Source of the DNA: UBA724 sp964229545
GTDB lineage: Bacteria; Bacteroidota; Bacteroidia; Flavobacteriales; Flavobacteriaceae
Length of the DNA: 44,394 nt
Reading direction: 5' to 3'
NCBI GenBank assembly: GCA_964229545.1
Contig: CAXRDP010000004.1
Coordinates: 1 to 44,394 of the forward strand
Below, piece after piece: positions 15,659 to 23,939 of the stretch; position 1 is the first letter of the stretch, and each line of letters starts with the position of its first letter. The translations under genes were made by a program, and so were the position numbers. The notes beneath the pieces were generated by a model, which did no database searches, was not told the origin of the DNA, and saw nothing but the letters and a program-made list of their open reading frames with translations.

Positions 15659-17059
15659 AGTTCTATATTTTCAGCTTCTTCCAAGGCTTTGTTGAGCGCC
15701 CCCAATTTGTTGTATACTTCTTGCAGTTCGTTTTCGGGAACCGATTCAGAAACCACTCCGGCACCAGCCTGATAATGTAAGGTTTTGTTTTTGCTTAAAA
15801 ACGACCGAATGATGATGGCGTGGTTGTAATTTCCGTCAAAATCCATAAAACCGATGGCACCACCATAAAACGCACGACTGCGATTTTCATAGTCTTCTAT
15901 CAATTGCATGGCCCTGTGCTTGGGCGCTCCGCTAAGCGTACCAGCAGGAAAAGTATCTGCCACGATTTGCATGGTTGAGGTACTGTCTTTTTTGACACCT
16001 GTCACTTTGGACACCAAGTGAATCACATGTGAATAGAATTGGATTTCACGGTCTTTTTCAACCACCACCTGATTGCCGTGTCGGCTGAGGTCGTTTCTCG
16101 CCAAGTCCACAAGCATAACATGTTCGCTGTTCTCTTTGTGATCTTGTGCCAATTTGCGTGCACGGGCGGCGTCTTGGGCGTCGTTTCCGGTGCGGCGAAA
16201 GGTTCCCGCTATGGGGTGTATCTCGGCTTTGCCGTCTTTGACAATAAGCTGTGCTTCGGGTGAGCTGCCAAAAATCTTGTAGTCACCAAAATCAAAATAA
16301 AACAGATAGGGCGACGGATTGACCGACCGCAACACTCTATAGAGGCTAAACTCATCCCCCGAAAAAGCTTGAGAAAAACGTCTTGACAACACAATTTGAA
16401 ACACATCGCCTCTATGGCAATGGTGAATGCCTTTTTTGACCAACTCCACAAACTCATCATCTGTGAGGTTGGACGTGGGTGTGCCTTTGCGCGCAAAAGG
16501 GTAGGTGCTGATGTTGCGAGACTGCAAAAGTCGAACCACCTCTTCCAAGTTGTTTTCTGCATCATAGCAATGGGCATACAAATCGGCCTGATTGTTAAAT
16601 ACGTTGATGGCAATCACATTTTGGAACAGGGCGTAATAGAGGTCAGGAATGTCTACATCGACTTCTTTTTTGGTAAGGGTGATGTCCTCAAAAAAGAAGT
16701 ACCGCCTCGTAGGAAGTAAAGCCAAAAAGCCCATTGGACACAAAGCGATCCCCGCCAAAATCTCCCTCAAAACATTGGGCAAAGTCCGCAATGCGGTCTG
16801 CTATTTTGGTTTGGGGACTCACAGACTCCTCGCTTGTTTTTCCGTCCGGATATAGGCATGACAACAAGCCATGCTGCAGTTTTACTTCGGCCACCGCATT
16901 GAAACATATATAGGCTACGCTATTGTCATTGGCTCCGTAGTCAGAACTCTCCAGTAGCACACTGTTTGGGTAGCGATCCCGAATCTTTAGGTACATATTG
17001 ACTGGTGTCATGGTGTCAACCAGTAGCTTTCGGTGATGTGTTTGCAGTTTGTATTTCAT
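15655..17059 (-). pseudogene. trpE: anthranilate synthase component I, broken by a one-base frameshift
   Basis: TrpE converts chorismate to anthranilate with TrpG. The frame from ATG 17059 encodes the N-terminal domain up to GLFGFTSYEAVLLF and then TGA. The remainder continues in a second frame from FEDITLTKKEVDVDIPD to 15655, with intact chorismate-binding motifs (GTFRRTGN, ELVMLVDLARNDLSR-like, TFPAGTLSGAPK, YGGAIG). Removing one T from the T6 run (A6 on plus, 16690-16695) would restore SYEAVLLFEDI and a 467-residue protein of normal length. The break reads CTT CTT TTT TGA; a +1 slip on TTT would also give the full protein. The attenuator lies directly upstream. Confidence 0.88.
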
Positions 17060-17065
17060 TTTTCC

Positions 17066-17100
17066 AAAAATAAAAAAAGGCTTGTCGCGATGACAAGCCT
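17066..17100 (-). terminator. intrinsic terminator of the trp attenuator
   Basis: On the minus strand AGGCTTGTC (17100-17092), loop ATCGC (17091-17087) and GACAAGCCT (17086-17078) make a perfect 9-bp stem, followed by T7, A, T5. It ends seven bases before the trpE ATG and lies 36 bases after the leader-peptide stop. This is where a transcription attenuator should be. The final T-tract plus G also spells TATTTTTG (17072-17065), a possible -7 box five bases before trpE. Confidence 0.88.
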
Positions 17101-17136
17101 GATTATAAATTGTAACATACTAGGTGCCTACCGCGA

Positions 17137-17184
17137 TTATTTATCACAGCTTGACCACCAATTGTATGTGTGTGTCGTTTTCAT
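17137..17184 (-). CDS. trpL: trp operon leader peptide with tandem Trp codons
   Basis: A 15-codon frame, MKTTHTYNWWSSCDK, with two adjacent TGG codons (17160-17155), ending 36 bases before a strong intrinsic terminator that precedes trpE. Tandem Trp codons in a short frame at this place are the hallmark of ribosome-mediated attenuation: scarce charged tRNA-Trp stalls the ribosome and prevents the terminator. The ATG comes five bases after the -7 box TATATTTG, so the peptide is probably translated from the extreme 5' end of the RNA without any SD. The segment right after its stop codon (17136-17130) can pair with the terminator loop (17091-17085). Confidence 0.85.
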   Translation of the reverse strand: MKTTHTYNWWSSCDK

Positions 17185-17189
17185 TGGGC

Positions 17190-17221
17190 CAAATATATAA
17201 AGCACAGTTTATATAGCCAAT
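17190..17221 (-). promoter_or_regulatory. trp operon promoter
   Basis: On the minus strand ATTG (17221-17218), 20 bases, TATATTTG (17197-17190), then GCCCA and the trpL ATG. Both Bacteroidota elements are present at proper spacing. It starts 16 bases after the stop of the upstream CDGSH gene, with no terminator between. Confidence 0.75.
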
Positions 17222-17236
17222 ACTTACAATGAAAAA

Positions 17237-17329
17237 TTATTTTGCATTGTTGTGCGATCCGTCACAGTAGCCGTCCGGGTCTTGGGTGTTGCCACACCCG
17301 CATTTAGGTCTATCGGTAGTTTTCATCAT
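17237..17329 (-). CDS. small CDGSH iron-sulfur protein, 30 residues
   Basis: A very short protein with the complete CDGSH cluster motif: C-x-C (residues 10 and 12 counting from the first Met), then about nine residues, then C22-D-G-S-H26. Three Cys and one His bind a [2Fe-2S] cluster, as in mitoNEET-type proteins. Here the motif makes up nearly the whole protein, so it probably acts as a dimer or binds a partner. The first ATG overlaps the yceI stop (TAATG); a second ATG follows directly. It is the last gene of a marR-yceI-CDGSH unit, with the trp promoter just beyond. Its role is unknown; redox or iron-sulfur sensing is plausible. Confidence 0.85.
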   Translation of the reverse strand: MMKTTDRPKCGCGNTQDPDGYCDGSHNNAK

Positions 17330-17877
17330 TAAAAGTTTAGCGTTACGTCAATATCAAATTCGTTGTCGATGGCTTTGTTGCCCAAATTGTCAAAAAAGCT
17401 GTCCGAGCCATAGCGGATGTCGTAGAGTGTACGGTCTATTTTAACCTTGGCTGTGGCGCTGTTTTCGCCGACTGTCATGTCAAAGACGACCGCATGCGTT
17501 TGTCCTTTGATTGTAAAATCTCCGGTAACTGTGTAGCCGTTGGCGCCTGCAGTCACTTGGGTGATTTTCATATGGGCTTCGTTGTGGGCCTCCACACCAA
17601 AAAAGTCATCTGATTTTAGGTGTCCTTCCAAGTTGGCTTTGCCTTTGCCTTCAAGGTCGGTAACCGTGAGGCTGGTCATGTCAACCACAAACTCGCCTCC
17701 GACCAATTGGCCGTCCTGTAGGTCGATGGAACCACTTTTTAGGGCCAGTGTTCCGCTGTGTTGGCCGGTCACTTTGTAGCCAGTCCAGTTGATGGTGCCA
17801 GATTTGACAACAATCGGATTGGCGAATGCCGCAGAAACAGCGGCGAATAATAAAAATAATAAGGGTGATTTTCTCAT
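17329..17877 (-). CDS. YceI-family periplasmic protein
   Basis: A 182-residue lipocalin-like beta-barrel protein of the YceI family, thought to bind isoprenoid-type lipids. A clear Sec signal peptide (1-19, cleavage after AFA) precedes a mature part with the family's alternating strands: INWTGYKVTGQHSGT, a GEFVVDMTSLTVTD segment, DFTIKGQTHAVVFD, and the closing FDIDVTLNF. It lies 19 bases after marR and overlaps the CDGSH gene by one base, so it is probably controlled by MarR. Its ligand is not known. Confidence 0.93.
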   Translation of the reverse strand: MRKSPLLFLLFAAVSAAFANPIVVKSGTINWTGYKVTGQHSGTLALKSGSIDLQDGQLVGGEFVVDMTSLTVTDLEGKGKANLEGHLKSDDFFGVEAHNEAHMKITQVTAGANGYTVTGDFTIKGQTHAVVFDMTVGENSATAKVKIDRTLYDIRYGSDSFFDNLGNKAIDNEFDIDVTLNF

Positions 17878-17896
17878 AACAATGAATATTAAAGGA

Positions 17897-18334
17897 TTAG
17901 TATTTAGATTGAATCGTTTCGTAAGTATTTAGTAACTGATGGATGTCATCTGTCTGGACTCCCTGTGTGATTTCCAGTTCTTTTTCATCAATAATCGGGT
18001 CTAAGGTCTGTAGCAATGCCAAACCTTGGGGCGTGATCAACAAATCGATCTTACGGCGGTTTTCCTCACATTGTTTGCGAGCCACCAACTTTTTTTCGAT
18101 AAGCTTGTCCACCAGTCGGGTGGTGTTGCTCATTTTGTGTATCATACGGTCGGTCACGTATTGTAAGGTAGCGGCCTTTCCGTGACAGCCCCGCAGAATA
18201 CGCAATACGTTAAACTGCTGTATGGTCAGTCCATGGGGGTGGAGCGCACAAGACAACTCTGCCGTAATGATTTGGGCGGTACGCATGCTTTGTACCACCA
18301 ATTCTCGTGCCAGGTTTATCCTTACTTTTGTCAT
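17897..18334 (-). CDS. MarR-family transcriptional regulator
   Basis: A 145-residue winged-helix regulator. The typical MarR core is at about 35-105: LTIQQFNVLRILRG, a recognition region around VTDRMIHKMSNTTRLVDKLIEKKLV, and the wing with R-x-C-x-x-N-R-R-K. MarR proteins bind as dimers to roughly 16-20 bp palindromes and release on ligand binding. A 16-bp palindrome lies directly before this gene, overlapping its -7 box, so autoregulation is likely. It heads an operon with yceI and the CDGSH gene and diverges from the rhodanese lipoprotein. Confidence 0.93.
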   Translation of the reverse strand: MTKVRINLARELVVQSMRTAQIITAELSCALHPHGLTIQQFNVLRILRGCHGKAATLQYVTDRMIHKMSNTTRLVDKLIEKKLVARKQCEENRRKIDLLITPQGLALLQTLDPIIDEKELEITQGVQTDDIHQLLNTYETIQSKY

Positions 18335-18340
18335 TACAAC

Positions 18341-18359
18341 ATTTGTAGGTACAAATATA
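18341..18359 (-). promoter_or_regulatory. marR promoter with palindromic operator
   Basis: ATTTGTA (18341-18347), GG, TACAAAT (18350-18356) is a 16-bp near-perfect palindrome. It overlaps the minus-strand -7 box TATATTTG (18359-18352) and the predicted start site, so a MarR dimer bound here would block the promoter. The -33 element is not clear. The site also lies 43 bases before the divergent rhodanese gene and could affect it. Confidence 0.6.
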
Positions 18360-18398
18360 TAAAAAAAATTCTATTATTATTTTTACAAAAACACAACT

Positions 18399-18782
18399 AT
18401 GCACAGATTGGTTTGGCTTTTAGTTTTTTTAATCATTGGCTGTACGTATCTTAGTCCCAAACAAAACAGCATGTCTAATCTTACACAGAACCAATGGGCC
18501 GAACAACTTTCTGCCCAGCCCGAAGCGGTTGTCCTTGACGTGAGAACCGAAGAAGAGTTTGAATCCGGATATATTCCCAATGCCCAAAACATCGATTTGC
18601 GTATGGGGCAGGGATTTATAGACGCCCTACAGGAACTCGACAAAGAAAAAACCTACTTTGTGTATTGCCGATCGGGTGCCCGTAGTGCCCAGGCTTGCCA
18701 ACTGATGGGTCAATTGGGTTTTACAACCACCTACAATTTGCTGGGTGGAATTATGGAATGGGAAGGTGATGTGGTAGAGTAG
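18399..18782 (+). CDS. rhodanese-domain lipoprotein
   Basis: A 127-residue protein. A lipoprotein signal peptide ends in the lipobox L-I-I-G-C15, so the mature protein would be lipid-anchored in the periplasm or outer membrane. A single rhodanese domain follows (about 27-125), with VVLDVRTEEEFESGYIP and the active-site loop C90-R-S-G-A-R. Such proteins carry sulfane sulfur; the partner is unknown. An internal Met25 could start a cytoplasmic form lacking the signal. It is divergent from marR and 18 bases upstream of the DUF2851 gene. Confidence 0.88.
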   Translation: MHRLVWLLVFLIIGCTYLSPKQNSMSNLTQNQWAEQLSAQPEAVVLDVRTEEEFESGYIPNAQNIDLRMGQGFIDALQELDKEKTYFVYCRSGARSAQACQLMGQLGFTTTYNLLGGIMEWEGDVVE

Positions 18783-18800
18783 CGACGTGCCCCAAACGTC

Positions 18801-20070
18801 ATGAACGAACACATACTGGCATACCTGTGGCAACATCCGCGTTGGTGGCTGCTTCCTTTGGCTACCGTTTCGGGAAGCTCTTTACAAATACTTAAAGCCG
18901 GCCAAGTCAACACAGACAGCGGTCCTGATTTTTTAAATACACAAATTCAAATCGATGACCTAATATGGGTCGGTCATGTGGAATTGCATGTGCGTAGTTC
19001 CGATTGGTATGCCCATAAGCATGAGTCAGACACGGCCTATGACAATGTGGTTTTGCACGTGGTTTGGGAACACGATGTACCCATATTCGACACTGACGAA
19101 CGCCCCATACCCACCTTAGAGCTATGCCGTTTTGTACCCCCCGACTTTATGGATCGATATCATGCTTTTATGGAACCCCCCCCACCAGTGGATACCCTGT
19201 GAGGTACACCTGAGTGACTTCGACACCACCACCCAGCGTTTGTTTTTTGACCGTTTGTTTGTAGAGCGATTGGCGGACAAAACCGCGGTTTTTCAACACT
19301 GGCTCGACCAATCCAAAAACGACTGGGAGGCAGTTTTGTTTGTGGCATTGGCCAAAGGCTTTGGATTGGCACTCAATGGCGCGTCATTTGCGCAAATGGC
19401 CTTGTCTGTTCCTTTCGGAGTTGTACGTCATGTACGTGGACATCCGCCCACACTCGAAGCCCTTTTGATGGGACAAGCAGGTGTTTTGAATACAGAAACC
19501 GAAGACGCCTACCTTGACCTTTTGCGAGAAAAGCATCTTTTTCTGAAAAAGAAACACAAGCTGACAGCACCTGCCCCGCCGGCGCGGTTTTTTCGGGCAC
19601 GCCCTTCCAACTTTCCCACCATCAGACTGTCCCAGTTGGCACAGCTCTATGAAAGTACCCCCAAACTCTTTGATAGACTTGTACAAACCTCATCTCTTGA
19701 AGACTTGTACAAACTACTCGATGTCGGTGTTTCGGACTATTGGAGCACCCATTTTGTGTTTGGCAAAACCACCCAATCAAGTGCCAAAAAACTGACCCCG
19801 TCGTTTAAATCTTTATTGGTTATCAATACCCTCATCCCGTTTTTGTTTTGCTATTACAAAGCTTATAGTATGTCTAAAACTCATATTTTGATGGATTGGG
19901 CTTGCGAGCTTAAAGCTGTGCAAAACAGTGTGGTTAAAAAATTCAAAACTTTGGGTTTGCAGATACAGTCTGCTTTGGACAGTCAGGCGGTTTTACAGTT
20001 AAAAAAGCATTACTGCCAACCCAAAAAATGTCTGCAATATGCGTTGGGTCATGAGTTATTTCAATCTTAA
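18801..20070 (+). pseudogene. DUF2851 family protein, broken by a one-base frameshift
   Basis: A conserved Bacteroidota protein of unknown function. The first frame gives the N-terminal part (HILAYLWQHPRW, NTDSGPDFLNTQI, GHVELHVRSSDWYAHKHESD, YDNVVLHVVWEHD) to HAFMEPPPPV. The rest (PPHQWIPCEVHLSDFD and onward to 20070) is in another frame. Shortening the C8 run at 19176-19183 to C7 joins them as MEPPHQWIPCE and gives a 422-residue protein of the usual length. A homopolymer error in the sequence is the simplest cause; a real inactivation cannot be excluded. The W-I-x-C-E segment is conserved in relatives, which fixes the join. Confidence 0.85.
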
Positions 20071-20078
20071 TATATTTG
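20071..20078 (+). promoter_or_regulatory. -7 promoter box of pspC (probably leaderless)
   Basis: TATATTTG begins right after the DUF2851 stop codon and is followed by TGGT and the ATG at 20083, again with four-base spacing. A TTG lies 24 bases upstream of the box, a little too far for a normal -33. Confidence 0.5.
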
Positions 20079-20082
20079 TGGT

Positions 20083-20310
20083 ATGAGGATAGCGCACCAA
20101 GTTCGCCACAGTTTGGAACGTCACGGGTACCGTGTGTGTTCACGATTGGCAGAGCGCTTGGGCATGCGTGCCAAGCCGGTGCGGTTGTTTTTTATCTACA
20201 CCAGCTTTTTTTCTTTGGGTATCGGCTTTGTGTTGTATTTGATATTGGCTTTTTGGCTGCGCCTCAAAGATTTGATTTTTGCCAAACGCACCTCTGTTTT
20301 TGATTTATAA
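20083..20310 (+). CDS. PspC-domain protein
   Basis: A 75-residue small membrane protein. The N-terminal half is a basic, amphipathic helix pair (HQVRHSLERHGYRVCSRLAERLGM), followed by one transmembrane segment (about 33-58, FIYTSFFSLGIGFVLYLILAFW in part) and a short tail ending KRTSVFDL. This matches the short flavobacterial PspC-like proteins related to the phage-shock-protein C domain. The frame at 20076 on a different register is spurious. The gene follows DUF2851 and precedes the amino-acid symporter. Confidence 0.85.
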   Translation: MRIAHQVRHSLERHGYRVCSRLAERLGMRAKPVRLFFIYTSFFSLGIGFVLYLILAFWLRLKDLIFAKRTSVFDL

Positions 20311-20326
20311 ACAAACCTCCTTTAAT

Positions 20327-21919
20327 ATGAAACGTTTTATACTGAGTACATTATTCATGCTGATGAGTGCCACCACTTTTGCCCAAGACAAAGGACTGGA
20401 TGACCGCATCAACGAGGCCTTTACGCCCATAGCTGATTGGTGGGGGGGAGTGGTTCTACACAACTTTCCCGGCACTTCTGTGCCTACCATCATCTTATTG
20501 TTGGTAGGAGGCGCCTTGTTTTTTACCCTGTATTTTGGGTTTATCAATATCCGTCGTTTCCCCCTGGCCATAGGTGTGGTACGCGGTAAATATGACGAGA
20601 TAGATCATCATGAAGTGGTGGAAAAACCTGCCGTAAGTGTGGTAGATGGCGACTTGCCGGATACCATTAAAGACGAAAGCAAAGACGGAGAGGTAAGTCA
20701 TTTTCAGGCCTTGGCTACGGCGGTTTCCGGAACCGTGGGCAATGGTAATATTGCTGGCGTGGCATTGGCCATTGCCGTGGGTGGCCCGGGTGCTACTTTT
20801 TGGATGATATTGTGTGGATTGATCGGTATGTCCACCAAGTTTGTGGAATGTACACTCGGTGTAAAATACAGAGATGTGGGTGAAGACGGTACGATCTATG
20901 GCGGCCCCATGTATTACCTGACAAAAGGACTTAAAGAGAGAGGATTTGCCCGCATAGGTAAGTTTTTGGCAGTGGTATTCGCTGTGTTGTGTATTGGTGC
21001 TTCGTTTGGAGGCGGTAATGCAGCCCAGTCCAACCAAGCAGCCATGCAATTGGTAGATTCCTTTGGAATGACAGGCGGCAATGCACGCACGATTATAGGG
21101 ATCATTATGATGGTGTTTGTGGGTATCATAATCATAGGTGGTATCAAGAGAATTGCTTCTGTGACCGAAAAAGTAGTTCCTTTTATGGCTTTGATGTATG
21201 TGGGTGCATGCTTGTATATCATTTTGACAAACATCTCTTTTGTGGACAATGCGTTTGCAATGATTTTTACCCAAGCCTTTAACCCCCAAGCAGGACTCGG
21301 TGGTTTGTTAGGAGTCTTAATTACCGGTTTTAGACGCGCCGCATTTTCCAATGAAGCAGGTGCCGGTTCGGCATCGATTGCGCATTCAGCGGTAAAGACA
21401 AAATATGCGGCTTCAGAAGGTTTGGTAGCCTTGTTGGAGCCATTCATTGACACGATAGTGATTTGCACTATGACGGCTTTGGTAATTATAATCTTTAATG
21501 GTGACCAAAGTGTCTTTACTTATGGTGGAGAAAATGGTGTGGTTATGATTGACGGTGTGGGCGTGGAAGGTGCCGGTATTACGGCGGCGGCTTTTGCCAA
21601 TTACATTTCTTTTTCAGGTCCGTTTTTGACCATAGCCGTGGTCTTGTTTGCCATTTCGACTATGATTTCTTGGTCGTACTACGGTTTGCAGTCATGGATG
21701 TTTGTATTTGGCAAAAACAAGTGGTCAGACTTGACATACAAGCTGTTGTTTTTGGCGTTTATTGTGATTGGCGCCGCTGGGGATATGTCGGCCGTATGGA
21801 CCTTCTCGGATGCGATGATTTTGGCCTTGGTATTCCCCAATATGATTGGTCTGTTCTTCTTGTTCCCGAAAGTAAAACAAGAGCTTAATAGATATCTCAA
21901 AGCCATCCGAACGGCATAA
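20327..21919 (+). CDS. alanine/glycine:cation symporter (AGCS family)
   Basis: A 530-residue inner-membrane sodium-coupled amino-acid transporter. The family signature is at about 135-160, AVSGTVGNGNIAGVALAI, and many further hydrophobic helices follow (for example ...FRRAAFSNEAGAGSASIAHSA, conserved in AGCS). Unusually for the family in Proteobacteria, the protein begins with a signal-peptide-like stretch (1-19, ending TTFA-Q) and a luminal region before the first core helix, a form seen in Bacteroidota. The start is taken at ATG 20327; an open frame extends 16 codons upstream into pspC but is not plausible. Substrate, alanine or glycine, is inferred from family. Confidence 0.92.
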   Translation: MKRFILSTLFMLMSATTFAQDKGLDDRINEAFTPIADWWGGVVLHNFPGTSVPTIILLLVGGALFFTLYFGFINIRRFPLAIGVVRGKYDEIDHHEVVEKPAVSVVDGDLPDTIKDESKDGEVSHFQALATAVSGTVGNGNIAGVALAIAVGGPGATFWMILCGLIGMSTKFVECTLGVKYRDVGEDGTIYGGPMYYLTKGLKERGFARIGKFLAVVFAVLCIGASFGGGNAAQSNQAAMQLVDSFGMTGGNARTIIGIIMMVFVGIIIIGGIKRIASVTEKVVPFMALMYVGACLYIILTNISFVDNAFAMIFTQAFNPQAGLGGLLGVLITGFRRAAFSNEAGAGSASIAHSAVKTKYAASEGLVALLEPFIDTIVICTMTALVIIIFNGDQSVFTYGGENGVVMIDGVGVEGAGITAAAFANYISFSGPFLTIAVVLFAISTMISWSYYGLQSWMFVFGKNKWSDLTYKLLFLAFIVIGAAGDMSAVWTFSDAMILALVFPNMIGLFFLFPKVKQELNRYLKAIRTA

Positions 21920-21933
21920 AGTAATCCAACAAA

Positions 21934-22773
21934 ATGCGCCCCTTTTCACGTTGGACACGTCCACAACGACGTGGGCTGTTGATTGTATTTGCATTGTCTT
22001 TTTTTGGACATGTTGCTGTATACAAATTCACTAAAAAATCTGCCCAACAACATATGCGGACCCCTTTGCCTTATATGGTCATTGCACAACGAGATTCTTT
22101 GCTGGCACTAAAACCACCTAAAGACACGCTGTATCCATTCAACCCAAACTACATGTCTGCCTATCATGCCTATCGTTTGGGATTGCCCAAGTGGATTCCC
22201 GATTCGATTCAAAAACGGGTTGGCCGACGCCAATATTTTTCTAGCCAAAATGAAGTGCGTCGTTTTTTAGGACTCTCCGACAGTACTTGGTTGACGATAG
22301 CACCTTACATCAAACTACCCGAGTTTACCCCAGTAAAAAGAAAAACAAACACTCCTAAACTCAAACTACAACTCAACTCCGCCAGTTTGGAACAGCTGCA
22401 GCAAGTGTATGGAGTCGGCCCGGTATTGGCCGAGCGTATTGTAGACATGCGCAAAGCATTAGGAGGTTTTTTAAACCAAAGCCAATTGGAGAATGTGTGG
22501 GGTTTACAACAAGAAACCATAGTTCGGTTATGGCGGATGTTTTCGCTAGATTCAGTTCCTGTCATTAAGCCGATAAACATCAACACCGCTACCATAGACG
22601 AATTGGCTGCGAACTACTATATAAGCTATGGACTAGCTGCACGTATGGTTGCCTACCGCAGTCGACACGGACAGATTGATGACCTTCATCAGATGGCACA
22701 TATTTTAGAAATAGATTCGGTTCGCATTGCGAGAATTGCCTTATATTTGAATACAAAAAAATTGCTTGAATGA
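21934..22773 (+). CDS. membrane-anchored helix-hairpin-helix (ComEA-like) protein
   Basis: A 279-residue protein with a basic N-terminus, one transmembrane helix (about 15-32), a linker with aromatic and basic residues, and two helix-hairpin-helix units in the C-terminal half: LNSASLEQLQQVYGVGPVLAERIV (about 147-170, in two parts) and ININTATIDELAANYYISYGLAARMV (about 213-238). Such HhH domains bind DNA without sequence preference; ComEA uses them in DNA uptake. The flavobacterial proteins are of unproved function. It overlaps the acyl-CoA dehydrogenase start by four bases (ATGA). Confidence 0.85.
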   Translation: MRPFSRWTRPQRRGLLIVFALSFFGHVAVYKFTKKSAQQHMRTPLPYMVIAQRDSLLALKPPKDTLYPFNPNYMSAYHAYRLGLPKWIPDSIQKRVGRRQYFSSQNEVRRFLGLSDSTWLTIAPYIKLPEFTPVKRKTNTPKLKLQLNSASLEQLQQVYGVGPVLAERIVDMRKALGGFLNQSQLENVWGLQQETIVRLWRMFSLDSVPVIKPININTATIDELAANYYISYGLAARMVAYRSRHGQIDDLHQMAHILEIDSVRIARIALYLNTKKLLE

Positions 22774-23936
22774 ATATTGAATTAACCTCAGATACCATGG
22801 ATACCCACGCCCATGAAACACGTCAGATGGTGGCAGATGCCGCCCGCGATTTTGCACTTCAGCAACTGAAGCCGCATGTCATGAAGTGGGATGAAGCACA
22901 ACATTTTCCTGTCGATGCAATTAAGCAAGCCGGAGCGTTGGGTTTTTTGGGGATGTTGGTGCCTGAAACCTATGGTGGCTCCGGATTGGGCTATCACGAA
23001 TATGTGGCCATGATTAAAGAAATTTCCAAGGTTGATCCTTCCATCGGGCTTTCTGTAGCGGCTCACAATTCGCTTTGCACCAATCACATTTTAAAATTTG
23101 GTACAGAGTCTCAAAAACTTCGTTGGTTGCCTAAATTGGCTACTGGTGAGTGGATAGGCGCTTGGGGCTTAACCGAGCACAACACAGGCTCGGATGCTGG
23201 TGGCATGAACGCTACTGCCAAAAAAGATGGAGACGAGTGGGTGCTAAACGGCTCTAAAAATTTTATCACGCATGGCATCTCCGCGGATATCGCGGTTGTG
23301 ATTTTTCGTACTGGTGACAAAGGGGACAGTCATGGGATGAGTTCTTTTGCCATTGAGCGAGGCACGCCCGGATTTAGCTCCGGCAAAAAAGAAGACAAAA
23401 TGGGCATGCGTGCCTCAGAGACCGCTGAATTGGTTTTTGACAATTGCCGTGTTTCTGAGGATAATCTTATTGGCGAAGTAGGTGAAGGATTTATCCAGTC
23501 CATGAAAATCTTGGACGGTGGGCGCATTTCAATTGCCGCACTTTCTATCGGTATTGCCAAAGGGGCTTATGAGGCAGCTTTGCAATACTCCAAAGAACGC
23601 GTGCAGTTTGGCAAACCCATCAGCAGTTTTCAGGGGGTTTCCTTCAAATTGGCCGACATGGCCACAGACATTGAAGCTGCCGAGTTGCTTACCCAAAATG
23701 CCAGTCAGATGATTAACGAAGGCAAAAAAATGACCAAACAAAGTGCCATGTGTAAATTGTTTGCTTCTGAAATGTGTGTCAAAGTAGCCAATGAGGCACT
23801 CCAGATTTTTGGAGGCTATGGTTATTCCAAAGAATTTCCGGTAGAGAAATTCTACAGAGATGCCAAGTTGTGTACCATAGGCGAGGGTACCTCCGAGATT
23901 CAAAAAGTGGTCATTTCAAAACAAATATTAAAGTAA
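22770..23936 (+). CDS. acyl-CoA dehydrogenase
   Basis: A 388-residue FAD enzyme that oxidises acyl-CoA to trans-2-enoyl-CoA, feeding electrons to electron-transfer flavoprotein. The domains follow the standard order: alpha-helical N-terminus, beta-domain with WGLTEHNTGSDAGG and NGSKNFITHG, and C-terminal helices with QIFGGYGYSKEFPVEKFYRD, where the FGG/YG loop and the catalytic Glu in GEGTSEIQ are present. It resembles short- to medium-chain dehydrogenases, but chain length cannot be read. The start may be ATG 22770 (ATGA overlap) or ATG 22797 nine codons on. Confidence 0.94.
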   Translation: MNIELTSDTMDTHAHETRQMVADAARDFALQQLKPHVMKWDEAQHFPVDAIKQAGALGFLGMLVPETYGGSGLGYHEYVAMIKEISKVDPSIGLSVAAHNSLCTNHILKFGTESQKLRWLPKLATGEWIGAWGLTEHNTGSDAGGMNATAKKDGDEWVLNGSKNFITHGISADIAVVIFRTGDKGDSHGMSSFAIERGTPGFSSGKKEDKMGMRASETAELVFDNCRVSEDNLIGEVGEGFIQSMKILDGGRISIAALSIGIAKGAYEAALQYSKERVQFGKPISSFQGVSFKLADMATDIEAAELLTQNASQMINEGKKMTKQSAMCKLFASEMCVKVANEALQIFGGYGYSKEFPVEKFYRDAKLCTIGEGTSEIQKVVISKQILK

Positions 23937-23939
23937 TTT

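Noticed and set aside
20495..21289. 264-codon minus-strand open frame opposite the amino-acid symporter
   Set aside because: Antisense shadow with abundant His and Tyr; the symporter on the plus strand is clearly real.
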